Shown here piece by piece: positions 24,045 through 32,915 of a stretch of DNA of 64,000 nt. Below the pieces are notes generated by a model. That model had not been told where the DNA came from. It searched no databases and was given only the letters and a program-made list of their open reading frames with translations. Origin of the DNA: Bos javanicus (Eukaryota; Chordata; Mammalia; Artiodactyla; Bovidae); contig NC_083881.1 in the NCBI RefSeq assembly GCF_032452875.1, forward strand, positions 66,533,689 through 66,597,688. Direction: 5' to 3'. A program made the translations under genes and the position numbers. How positions within the stretch are numbered: the stretch's first letter is position 1; each line of letters begins with the position of its first letter.

Positions 24045-24273
24045 GTGTACACTGTGTGCCCTACGTCGTTCCAGTCGTTTCCAACAATCGGCAACCCTGG
24101 TGGACTGTCGCCCACAGGCTCCTCCGCCCAGGGCATTTCCCAGGCAAGAATTACTGGAGTGATTTGCCCTTTCTGCCGCCAGGGGATCTTTCCCATCAGG
24201 GACCCAACCTGTTTCTCCTGTCTCCTGCGTCGGAAAGCGGGTCCTTCACCACTAGCACCCCTGGGAAGCCCCA
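24045..24273 (-). repeat. Bov-tA SINE, diverged
   Basis: Antisense copy: CAGTCGTTTCCAACAATCGG (mutated) to CACCCCTGGGAAGCCCC. Confidence 0.85.
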
Positions 24274-25449
24274 ACATGGCTTGCTTATTCACATCTGCCG
24301 AAAAGCTTTCTAATTATTTTTCAAAAAGCCATCGTTCCAAATGCTAAAACCTGCATCCCAATAACTCCTTTCCCCAAAGAGCACGCTCAAGCTGTGGACA
24401 AAGCCTGCAGAGTCCTCTCCTTTTATCACACCAATGTGTCCTACTGGATTACCGCCAACAACAGGGCTCAAGTAGATTTATCTTTCCTGTAGATCACGTA
24501 GTCCATTTGCCTAATGCAGTGCCCTAGATTTTACAAATTACATTCATAGATGTACTTGCACCCTGCAGATTTCAACATCTTCAAGGAGGACACAAGACAT
24601 GTGGATAAAATTGTCTATCCTGATTATCAATAAAAGCACTATTTCAAGACCACCCACTATTCTTTCGCTGTAACTTTCAATTTCCGGGTTTTGTTTTTTT
24701 TTTGCTTTCAGTAAAACCAGGGTAGAGCCAATACCCAGATGTTCTCTCTGCATTCAAGCCGCACCGTAAGGACCCACATATATTAAAGATTTGTCTGAAA
24801 GCTTTTAAGGCCAAATACTTCTATTGTGTGGCCTGTGACAGTCACTGAATAAAGGAAACTTGCAACTATAAATAGCACAGAGAACACCATATTGGGGGAG
24901 GGGTGTTTTGCTTACAGTGGCACCACAGACGAGTTCACAATTCGACTTACGTCCGTGTTACATCAAAACACTGAACTATCAACAGACCAAAACACTCTGA
25001 TGACTAAGAAGATCAGAATGTACCACCACTAAAAAGTTCTATATGCCATCTTACTACCACGTCTAAGGTGTTTCTTCCTGGTGCAGAGGCATTCAGCGCC
25101 CAGAGGCTCGGGCTTAACTGTCCATCATGATGGAACAGAAACCACGATGCAGCGGAACCCGACTCGGGTGCTGGTGCAGTCTGGGTCGGGGTGGGGCACC
25201 AATCAACCTGGAGCTGGTACAGGGCACGACTCCAAGTTGCCTCACTAGCGCCTGATAATCACTGCTCCCCAGACAAGTAAAAAGCTCCTATCTAGAAACA
25301 AACTAACAGACCAGATGGGCCTTCGGGGTCGGCTAAGAAGCTGGGGATCACCTGCAAATCGGGGGTTTGGGGTGGGGGGAGGTAAGTGGGTGTAAAATGG
25401 CTGTCCAGGGCCGACTGAAACGCAGTGAATCACAAGGCAAGCCCCTCCT
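24274..25449. other. Intron 1 sequence next to the CpG island, nothing recognised
   Basis: Low repeat content. GC content rises from about 25.1 kb. No exon or RNA gene was recognised. Confidence 0.45.
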
Positions 25450-25923
25450 AGGGTAAGGGCTTTACAACAAGCATGTGGGTAGGGCACCCCCACCCCCAGC
25501 CATTCCCACTCCGGATGCGAAGGCGCGCAGGAGGCGAGCCAGCAAAACCCCGGGCACCTGCGGGCCGGGAGAGCTGGCAGGCGCGGGGGAGGGTGGGGGC
25601 GGACAGCAAGAGGTGCCGGCTCACTGCCTCGACGGCTCTCCCGACCCGTCGAAAGCACAAAGCCCAGCGGACGCAGAGAATAAAGGAAAGGCGGGCACGT
25701 GCTCCGCAGGCAAGGATGGGGGTGCCGGGGCTCCGCTGACCATCAAAGCGCGCTTTCGCCAGAAACCGCGCAGCTCCGGGAGGCCCAGCCGGCTCCCGGC
25801 GGAAGGCTTTGGGGCGCCCCCTTTGCTCAGCGCGACCCCAGCCCACGCGCACCGCCCCCCGAAACCATCCCCACCCCGAACACTGGGTCCTGACCGCAGC
25901 CCCCGCCACAGGTTGGCCGAGTC

Positions 25924-25949
25924 GGGGGGTGGGGGGGCGGGGGGGGGGC
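25924..25949 (+). repeat. G-rich tract
   Basis: Runs of G broken by single T and C bases, with G-quadruplex potential on the plus strand, the template strand of LAPTM4B. Confidence 0.7.
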
Positions 25950-26144
25950 GAATCGTGGAGCCGCCCGCCCAGAGAATTAAGTTTCTAATAATATAACTTT
26001 AGGCGGATTAACGCCGGCTTCGCCCAACCCCGAGGGCCGCAGCCGGTACCCATGAGGGGGTGTGAAAAGTGAAGCGGGTTCCCGGGGGGTCCCGGGGCGT
26101 CCGCGCTCCTCCCAGGCAGGTGCGCGCCCCCTACCCCAACCCCA

Positions 26145-26163
26145 GGGGGCGGGGGGGGGGGGG
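26145..26163 (+). repeat. G-rich tract just inside LAPTM4B intron 1
   Basis: Five Gs, a C, then thirteen Gs, 24 bp downstream of the exon 1 donor in the direction of transcription. It is on the template strand. Homopolymer length here may be uncertain in the assembly. Confidence 0.7.
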
Positions 26164-26192
26164 CGCGGTTCGTCCAGGCGGGTCGCGCTCAC

Positions 26193-26291
26193 CAAGTACC
26201 AGACGCCAAGCAGGATGGTGCCAGTGCGGACATGGCAGCAGAGGCAGCAGCTGTTGGAGTAGAACCGCGTCCAGGGGGCCACCATCTTCAT
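26193..26291 (-). CDS. LAPTM4B: LAPTM4B coding exon 1 (N-terminus, start of membrane segment 1)
   Basis: This exon encodes the first 33 residues of lysosomal-associated transmembrane protein 4B, a four-pass protein of late endosomes and lysosomes. The family is known for binding Nedd4-type ligases through C-terminal PY motifs, which lie outside this window, and for effects on EGFR sorting and lysosomal function. The translation starts MKMVAPWTRFYSNSCCLCC and continues into a hydrophobic run that begins membrane segment 1. The cysteine cluster and the HVRTGT motif are what I recall of mammalian LAPTM4 proteins; LAPTM4A differs at the extreme N-terminus. The ATG occupies 26291-26289, with G at -3. 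The exon ends in a Leu codon (TTG) followed by the donor GTGAGC at 26192-26187, phase 0, matching the acceptor of exon 2. Methionine 3 has a better Kozak context (A at -3, G at +4). The gene is transcribed leftwards out of a CpG island. Confidence 0.96.
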
Positions 26292-26431
26292 CGCTCGGGC
26301 CGCGGGCGCAGTGGCGCGACTCTGCGCCCAAGTTCGCAGGAGCTTTGGCCGTCGGTCCTGAGCGCCGCGCGGCTGTCGCCGGCCCCTCTCTCCCCGGCTA
26401 CCCTCGCTCCCTCTTCCCGGCCCCCGTCCGC

Positions 26432-26617
26432 CTACCACTGGCCCCGGGCCCCGCGCCTCTCCCCGCGAAGAGCTCGCAGCTGGAACCTCGGCCGGAGCCA
26501 GAGCTCCGAGGGCTGCGGGGAAAGGGGGCGGGACCAGGGCGGGGAGAGGGGCGGCGCGGGGTTCCCGCGGACCACGTGACGGGCGCCCGGGCCCTGTGAC
26601 GTCACCGCGGGCTCCAT
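26432..26617 (-). other. Upstream ORF (61 codons) in LAPTM4B 5' region
   Basis: An ATG at 26617-26615 opens a 61-codon frame that ends in TAG at 26434-26432, 140 nt before the LAPTM4B ATG and in a different frame. If transcription starts upstream of 26617 it would be a uORF that could lower translation of the main frame. The CRE and the E-box both lie inside it, so it may instead be promoter DNA that is not in the mRNA. No peptide similarity was recognised. Confidence 0.35.
26524..26604 (-). promoter_or_regulatory. LAPTM4B promoter elements: CRE, CLEAR-like E-box, GC boxes
   Basis: A perfect palindromic CRE (TGACGTCA) is at 26597-26604. A CACGTG E-box is at 26573-26578; on the minus strand it reads GTCACGTGGT, eight of ten matches to the CLEAR consensus bound by TFEB-family factors, which fits a lysosomal gene. 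GC boxes occur at about 26524-26532 and 26539-26556. The sites are about 230-310 bp upstream of the start codon. No TATA box is apparent, as expected for a CpG-island promoter. Confidence 0.65.
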
Positions 26618-26623
26618 CCGGCA

Positions 26624-26651
26624 GCCGGCGGCCGGCGGCCGGCGGCCGGCG
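26624..26651. repeat. 7-bp GC tandem repeat (about 4 copies)
   Basis: Four near-perfect copies of the unit GCCGGCG lie just upstream of the CRE and upstream ORF. The unit is self-complementary enough to form hairpins. Confidence 0.8.
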
Positions 26652-26681
26652 CCGCCCGCCCCGGGGGACAGAAATCAATCA

Positions 26682-27149
26682 ACCCACACCCCTGGCAGTA
26701 CCGGTGGAGTTCTGGGCCTCCCGTCTTCCGTTTGGTCATTCGTGTAACTCCACCACCGGTTCGAGATTCTTTTATAGTCTAGTTGGTGTTGGGGTTTTTT
26801 TTCTTCTTCCACTTGTATCTTGCAGATATTCTGTACGTTCGGTGCCATTCCCGTTGTTATCTTGCAGGTTGGCTGGGGGAGGGAAACGGTAAGGGTTATT
26901 CCGGCCAACTGCAGTGCTTTGAACCGCTGGTGAAGCCGCCCAGAGCGGTCTGTCTCTGCTTCCCAGCTCATTCACTGTGGTAGTAATCTTTTCCCAGAAA
27001 ATAGAATGTGTACTCCACTTGCGCTTCAGGTAGCGTTTTTAAATCGTGACTGCAGCTCTAAAGAAAGAGTCGTTAAGCCAAGTACTGCCACAAGGTCTCT
27101 GTGTAAGAGGATAAGGTAAGGAGTCCTGGGGAAAAAAGAGAAACAGGCA
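26682..27149. other. Upstream flank of LAPTM4B, nothing recognised
   Basis: Unique-looking sequence immediately upstream of the CpG island, possibly distal promoter. No repeat was identified. Confidence 0.4.
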
Positions 27150-27822
27150 TGGCTTTCTTGGCATAAGAGAAGCCTTCTTTGGCCTAAGCCATTTTGTGAT
27201 CTAAGATTGACCCCAGGGCTTGTCCTTGAACAGGCTTCAGCAAGCACGAAAGATCTTAAGGGAACACAAGAAAAAACTGTTAAGGGGCAAGAGAAGGAAC
27301 AATAGCAAAGATAACAAATCAGGTGTGAAGACTCCCTGGAGTGTTTCAGTGGTAACCATTAACCTTTCTCACTTTCTTGACCTGTTTTGCAGAATTTAAA
27401 CCCCTTCCAGTGTGCAATCATCCTCTAAGGCAGGAGTCCCCAACACCCCCGACCCCTCATTAGGAACAGGACCATACAGCAGGAGGTGAGCAGTTGTCTT
27501 CCAGGAAACTGGTCCTTGGTGCCAAAAATGTTGGGGACCACTGCTCTAAGGGATGATGTTGTCGACCTTTGCTGACCCTCATGACTTCAGTCAACTCAAG
27601 TTTGGACTCTGATCCCCATGCCCCTTCATGAATACACATGGAACCTTAGCTTAAAGCTCCTCCCCTTTTGCTGTTTAGAGAGACACTGTTTTGGGGATGA
27701 TACCCCAGTGTTCTCCTTTCTTGCTGCAAGTAATAGATCCTGTCTTTTCACAATCCTTGTTTTGGTTCTGTCTTTTGGCTCCATACCCACCAAGAGGTGA
27801 ACCCAGTTTTTTTGGGTAGCAC
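27150..27822 (+). mobile_element. Probable endogenous retrovirus LTR, split by a hAT element
   Basis: Features of an LTR end are present: a polyadenylation-like GCAAGTAATAGATCCTGTC at about 27726, a CACCAAGAGGTGAACCCAG run and an end at GGGTAGCA. The left edge is uncertain and the family not named. Confidence 0.55.
27431..27543 (+). mobile_element. Short hAT-type DNA transposon (non-autonomous) with 8-bp target duplication
   Basis: The 113-bp element has inverted ends CAGGAGTCCCCAAC and GTTGGGGACCACTG and is flanked by CTCTAAGG at 27423-27430 and 27544-27551. An 8-bp duplication is the hAT signature. It has no coding capacity. Confidence 0.9.
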
Positions 27823-28436
27823 CTACGAGACCCAACACAGAGAGTTACTCCTAGGATTCCAGTTTGTGGTTATTTCCTCCCATCTAGTGTTTCGTCTGGA
27901 AGTGATCTCAGAGAGAGAGTGATCCTGAAGAGAGATCTTAGTTTCCTCTGCAGAAACTGAATCTGGGAAGCCTGAATGAAAACCAGGAAACCTAGCCACC
28001 AGACCACCGGCAGCTAGAGGCTAGAAGCAAAGTGGCCCTAGCTCCTTCCCACATTTGAAAGCAAGAAAGTTTCAAGGAGGCAAAAACTATACAAACAGGT
28101 ACAAAGTTTATTATTACAGACCCAGCACAATGTATGGGAGAACACATAGTAGAGAAGCAGTTTATTTATTAAGTCAGAAGCGGAGCAGAGATACACACCA
28201 GAGAGAAAGGGTATGGCATCCTTTCTAAGGAGGAAGAACACAGTAAGTCCAAAGCCAGAGAGAAATACACACTCAAAGAGGAGTGTGGCCATCCTGAATG
28301 ACGAGGACTGCGCTACACCAGAAACTAGGCAGAGACACACACCTGGAGAGGAATGCAGGCGTCCTGAGTGAGGAGGGGCCAGTAAAGAGGTGATTTAAAT
28401 CACTTATATAGGACAGTCCTTCCGGGTCTTTGTTTT

Positions 28437-28655
28437 GTTGCTGTTTAGTCACTAAATCATGTCCAACCCTTTGGTAACCCCAGGGACGGTACCCTGCCTG
28501 GCTCCTCTGTCCATGGGATTGCCCAGGCAAGAATAGTAGAGTGGGTTGCTGTTTCCTTCTCCCGAGGATCTTTCCGAGCCATGGATCGAACCTTCATCTC
28601 TTCTGTTTCCTGCATTGGCAGGTGGATTCTTTACCACTGAACCACCTGGGAAGCT
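28437..28655 (-). repeat. Bov-tA SINE
   Basis: Antisense copy from GTTTAGTCACTAAATCATGT to CCACTGAACCACCTGGGAAG. Confidence 0.9.
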
Positions 28656-28925
28656 GGGGTCATTGTTTACCTTTGGTCAATTATCTTGTTTCTTTTTTCA
28701 CATCTGACCGTTCCTTGGACCATCCCCAAGATATATTCACGTTTTGCTAAGATGGATCCGACCGTAGAGGCCTGTGGGCACGTGTCCACACTTACTCCCT
28801 CCAATTTTGACCCTCAAGAACACTTCCTGCACTTGTACAGACAGGGAAGTCTTCCTTGACCTCAGGATTGGGACCTTATCTCTTTACTTTAGCAGAGCTC
28901 AGGTTTTGCCTCTAGCTTTGTTCTC

Positions 28926-29048
28926 AAGAGAAGGAAATGGCAACCCACTCCAGTATTCTTATCTGGAAAATCACAAGGATGGAAGAGCCTGGCAGGCAAT
29001 GGGGTCCACGGAGTTGCGAAGAGTTGGACTCGACTGAGTGACTAACAG
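28926..29048 (+). repeat. Bov-A SINE monomer
   Basis: Sense copy lacking the tRNA part; AGAAGGAAATGGCAACCCAC to GACTCGACTGAGTGACTAAC. Confidence 0.88.
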
Positions 29049-29180
29049 TTGTTTATGGAGTGTCTGGGTGAGAAAAAACTTGAATTTTACTCCACTTGAC
29101 AAACACCAGGTGTCCAACCCATCTATCTCTTACCTCAGAAGAATCCTTCCTTGTCCTATGTTATCTGCTAATCACTGTGT

Positions 29181-29689
29181 AAGCCAAGCATCTCAAACGA
29201 GTTAAGATTATTATACAGCATGTGTCAACCTCCTCCTCCTCCTTAGAAAGGATGCCATTTCATTTTGGATTTGGAAAAAGAGAAAGACTAGTTGGATCTA
29301 TGTTTCTTGAAGACAGATTATATAGAAAGGAAGAGGAATATGAGATAAGGCTGCTTAAGTGCAAGAATAGTTTTACGAGGCTATAAAGTTGTCACATTCT
29401 TATTGTGTAGCGTAAACCTGGATCTCAAGGAACTCTAGAGTCATCCCCAGAGATGTCAACCACAAGCCCCAATAAGAAATAATAATGAACACCAAAGCCG
29501 AGGAGGACTCTGCAAGGCCCTCTGGATACAAAAACCCCTCCACTGCTCCCATTTCTTGTTTGCAGAAAAAGGTTTTAGTCTCCTAAGCCTGCCCTGAGCT
29601 TCAAAGAGCAGGCAGGAGTGCTTGCCGACTAGAGAAGTGAGGGAATGCAGAAACAAAGAAAAAGCAGCTCAGCAAGAAAAGTCGTAACA
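29181..29689. other. Intergenic sequence, nothing recognised
   Basis: No gene was recognised. It may belong to the surrounding LTR-derived sequence. Confidence 0.35.
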
Positions 29690-29935
29690 GTCCAGTGTTC
29701 ATACAGAATCCCACCTGCTCCTCAAGGGATATGCACAACAATCTGACACATACCTTTCAGTCGTTATGCAGAAACTAAGACACACCTCCCTACCGCAGGT
29801 GGATAATGATGAAGTAGACCCCAGATGATTAATATTCCTGAAACATCACCCTCTAACCTCACCACCAACCAATCAGAAGAAGGTCATACCCCCTGCGGTT
29901 CTCACCCCAAATGTCACCTTTAAAAATGCTTCCAT
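29690..29935 (+). mobile_element. Possible LTR U3 fragment
   Basis: A CCAAT-like ACCAACCAATCAGAAGAAGG at about 29866 is followed about 60 bp later by a TATA-like CTTTAAAAATGC, spaced as in an ERV promoter. An L1 end cuts it off. Confidence 0.35.
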
Positions 29936-30165
29936 GAGACCAACATGTACACACTGGTGTATATAAAATAGATAACCAACAAGGACCTACGTATAACACC
30001 AAGAACTCTGCTCAATAATATAGGGCAGACTGAATGGGAGGGGTGTTTGGGGGAGAATGGATATATATATATATGGCTGAGTCCTTCTGATGTGCACCCA
30101 AAACTATCACAGCATTGTTAATTGGCTATATTCCAATAAAAAATAAAAAGTTACAAATAAAAGAT
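29936..30165 (+). repeat. L1 3' end
   Basis: Same module as 19.92-20.13 kb (GATAACCAACAAGGACCTAC, GTCCTTCTGATGTGCACCCA), ending TTCCAATAAAAAATAAAAAG. It has a (TA)n run at 30061-30076. Confidence 0.87.
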
Positions 30166-30209
30166 ACATGGTTATAGTAGTATTCTTGGCAAGGCAGCAA
30201 TGAGTGGTG

Positions 30210-30396
30210 GCATGAAGTGAGATCTTAATCACCTAACAAGAAGTTGAACCTGGGTAGCTTGAATGGAAACCAGGAATCTTAGCCATCAGATCAGGGGGAT
30301 CGGGGGAGCGGGGATAGAGGCTAGAAGCTATTTTTCCCTGGACATTTGCCCCCAAGTGAAAATTGAATTTCTCACAGAGGCAAAAACTGTAAATGC
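30210..30396 (-). repeat. Second copy of the 27.93-28.11 kb LTR-like segment
   Basis: GAATGGAAACCAGGAATCTTAG, GATAGAGGCTAGAAGC and GAGGCAAAAACTGTA match the earlier copy. A BovB end interrupts it on the right. Confidence 0.55.
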
Positions 30397-31730
30397 AGGT
30401 TGTTTGTTGTTCAGTCTCTCTGTTGTGTCAGATAACTTGTAACCCCACGGACTGCAGCACACCAGGCTTCCCTGTCCTTCACCATTTCCCAGAGTTTGCT
30501 CAAACTCATGTCCATCGAGTCAGTGATGCCATCCAACCATCTCGTCCTCTGTCGTCCCCTTCTCCTCCTGCGCTTAATCTTTCCCAGCATCAGGGTCTTT
30601 TCCAATGAGTCAGCTCTTCACATCAGGAGACACACAGTATTGGAGCTTCAGCATCAGTCCTTCCAATGAATATTCAGGACTGATCTCCTTTAGGATTGAC
30701 TTGTTTGATCTGCTTGCTGGCCAAGGGACTCTCAAGAGGCTTCTCCAGCACCACAATGCAAGAGCATCAATTCTTTGTCACTCAGCTTTCTTTATGGTTC
30801 AACTCTCATATCTATACATGACTACTGGAAAAACCATAGTTTTCACTATATGAACCTTTGTCAGCAAAGTGATGTCTCTGCTTTTTAATATGCTATTGAG
30901 CTTTGTCATAGCTTTTCTTCCAAGGAGCAAATGTCTTTTAGTTTCATGGCTGCAGTCACTGTCTGCAGTGATGTTGGAGTCCAAGAAAATAAAGTCTGTC
31001 ACTGCTTCTACCTTTTTCCCTATTTACCATGAAATGATGGGACCGGATGCCATGATCTTCATTTTTTGAATGCTGAGTTTAAAGCTCATTTTCACTCTCC
31101 TCTTTCACCTTCATTAAAAGGCTCTTTAGTTCTTCTTTGCTTTCTTTCCATTAGTGTGGTATCATCTGTATAACTGAGGTTGTTGGTAATTGTCCAATCT
31201 TGATTCTAGCTTGTGTATCATCCAGCCAGGCATTTCACATGATGTACTGTGCATATAAGTTAAATAAGCAGGATGACAATATACAGCCTTGAGGCACTCC
31301 TTTCCCAAACTGGAACCAGTCTGTTGTTCCATGTCCAGTTCTAACTGTTGCTTCCTGACTGCACACAGGTTTGTCAGGAGGCAGGTCAGGTGGTCTGGTA
31401 TTCCCATCTCTTTAAGAATTCTCCACAGTTTGTTGTGACCCACGCGAAGGCTTTAGCATAATCAGTGAAACAGAAGTAGATGTTTTTGGAGAATTCCCTT
31501 GCTTTTTCTTTTGTTTTTAAAGCTTTTTTTTTTTGGCTGAGCTGGGTCTTAGTTGTGTCATGTGGGATCTTAGTTGTGTCATGCGGGATCTACTTCCCTT
31601 ACCAGGGATCGAACCCAGGCCCCCTGCATAGAGAGCAAAGAGTCTTAGCCACCGGACCACCAGGGAAATCCCTCTCCTGCTTTTTTGATGATCCGATGAA
31701 TGTTGGCAATTATGTTACTGGACCGAATTT
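30397..31730 (-). repeat. BovB LINE, 3' 1.1 kb, interrupted by a CHR SINE
   Basis: Antisense copy that starts with the element's tail. The minus strand reads through the 3' part of the RT-containing ORF, including NKLWRILKEMGIPDHLTCLL near 31440-31380, but is broken by frameshifts. BovB text resumes after the SINE at about 31673-31730 (GATGAATGTTGGCAATTATG). Confidence 0.92.
31505..31672 (-). repeat. CHR-type SINE inserted in BovB
   Basis: Antisense copy with a T-run, a duplicated GGGATCTTAGTTGTGTCATG module and ending CCACCAGGGAAATCCCT. Confidence 0.88.
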
Positions 31731-31906
31731 TGGGTCAGCTCGCTTGCTGCACAGTAAAGCCAATATACTGATAGTGGGTTGTGGTGAGAGTACTTTAACA
31801 GGATTTATTGCAGGCAGCAAGGAAAGAGTGTAGGCAGCTCATGTTCAAAAGACCTAAACTCCCCTGTGGCTTTCAGGGAAGGGTTATTTATTTATTTTTA
31901 GTTATG
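31731..31906 (-). mobile_element. Possible LTR end fragment
   Basis: GGATTTATTGCAGGCAGCAAGG on the plus strand is the complement of an AATAAA-containing LTR segment. Fragmentary. Confidence 0.35.
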
Positions 31907-32526
31907 TTGACTTAAAAAATACAGCCTAAAAGTTGAGAGTTATATTTCACTCAATGGGAATTTTTAGGACTTCAAGCCTGGGAAACACCATCTCAAATAA
32001 CCTTGAACGACTTGCTGCTAGGAGGCAAAGGGGACGAGCGAGGTTACATAGTAATTTTGCAACAATGGGCAGATAGTCTGAACGTCAAAAATTTTTTGTA
32101 AATTAAAATTAGATATCCCAAGTTAAGGTACATGTCTGTATGTATGGGAAGATGGGAGAGTCTGAGCTCACTGAAACTATTCTTTTGATATGTACCTCAG
32201 CTATCTGGGGCCAGTTTCTTGTATTTTTTTCAGATCCTGAGTTCATCAGGGCTCACTGTAGGGAGTAGCTGTAGTCTGATGGCTGCTGCTGCTAAGTCAC
32301 TTCAGTCGTGTCTGACTCTTAGCGACCCCATGGACTGCAGCCCACCAGGCTTCTCCATCCGTGGGATTTTCCAGGCAAGAGTACTGGCGTGGGGTGCCGT
32401 TGCCTTCTCCAGTCTGATGGCTACTAGATGGCAAGTATTCGTCCTGAGTTCTCTTGGGGCTCACCGGCTCACTTTGGAGGGCTGCAATTGCTGATGATTG
32501 TGACATCCTTGTTTACTGATATGGCA
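31907..32526 (-). mobile_element. ERV LTR (family shared with 53.9 kb)
   Basis: Antisense LTR whose minus-strand start TGCCATATCAGTAAACAAGG matches the start of the LTR ending at 54334. GATATGTACCTCAGCTATCTGGGG (around 32187) and GGGAATTTTTAGGACTTCAA are also shared. A Bov-A SINE lies inside it. Confidence 0.75.
32285..32410 (-). repeat. Bov-A SINE with 12-bp target duplication
   Basis: AGTCTGATGGCT occurs at 32273-32284 and 32411-32422, giving exact borders for this antisense half-dimer. Confidence 0.93.
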
Positions 32527-32533
32527 GTAATTA

Positions 32534-32915
32534 ATGCTTTCAAATTGTGGTGCTGGACAAGACTCTTGGGAGTCCCTTGGACAGCAAGGAGATTAAACCA
32601 GTCAATCATAAAGAAAATCAACCCTGAATATTCATTGGAAGGACTGATGCTAAAGCTGAAGCTCCAATACTTTGGCCACCTGATGCGAGCAGCCGACTCA
32701 CTGGAAAAGACCCTGATGCTGGGAAAGACTGAGGGCAAGAGGAGAAGGGGGCAACAGAGGATGAGTTGTTTGGATGGCATCATCAACTCCACGGACATGA
32801 GTTTGAGCAAACTCTGGGGGATTGGAAGGACAGGGGAGCTTGGCATGTGAAGGTCAGGGGAGCAAGTGTCCATGGGGTCACCAAGAGTCAGACATGACAT
32901 AGCTACTGAACAACA
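32534..32915 (+). repeat. BovB LINE, 5'-truncated 3' end
   Basis: Sense copy of the C-terminal coding part (LKLQYFGHLMRAADSLEKTL) and tail. Confidence 0.92.

Larger units (their letters stand above)
3195..26192 (-). other. LAPTM4B: LAPTM4B intron 1 (about 23 kb)
   Basis: The intron is bounded by the GTGAGC donor at 26192-26187 and the CAG acceptor at 3197-3195. It holds SINEs of the Bov-tA, Bov-A and CHR types in both orientations, several L1 3' ends, one LTR with a BovB tail behind it, and MIR/L2 remnants. No further LAPTM4B exon and no other gene was recognised inside it. The repeats are listed separately. Confidence 0.93.
26292..26678 (-). other. ATG-less open frame in phase with LAPTM4B start
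   Basis: Upstream of the LAPTM4B ATG the same frame stays open for 129 codons, back to a TGA at 26681-26679, but contains no ATG. In human, as I remember it, a longer LAPTM4B isoform starts about 91 codons upstream. The last 20 or so codons before the shared Met here (a Leu-Leu-Arg-Thr then Arg-Ala-Thr-Ala-Pro stretch) resemble that human extension. The human upstream start seems to correspond to GTG ACG TCA here, which is in another frame. A long form in this species would need a non-AUG start, or it does not exist. Open frame length in GC-rich DNA is weak evidence of coding. Confidence 0.5.
25450..26680. promoter_or_regulatory. CpG island over LAPTM4B exon 1
   Basis: Base composition rises sharply to high GC with dense CpG between about 25.45 and 26.68 kb, in contrast to the AT-rich flanks. 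It covers the promoter, exon 1 and the first 700 bp of intron 1. Several plus-strand open frames here are by-products of the GC content. Confidence 0.88.
27930..29180 (-). mobile_element. Probable minus-strand LTR/ERV fragment with nested SINEs
   Basis: On the minus strand there is a TATA-like TATATAAGTGATTTAAATCA near 28413-28394 and AATAAA signals near 28168-28163. The part at 27930-28110 recurs at 30210-30396 in the same orientation, showing that it is a repeat. Bov-tA (28437-28655) and Bov-A (28926-29048) have landed in it. Borders are uncertain. Confidence 0.45.

Noticed and set aside
25475..25996. A 173-codon plus-strand open frame in the CpG island, opposite LAPTM4B
   Set aside because: It is one of several overlapping GC-driven frames on both strands, with low-complexity Pro/Arg/Gly composition and no recognisable domain.
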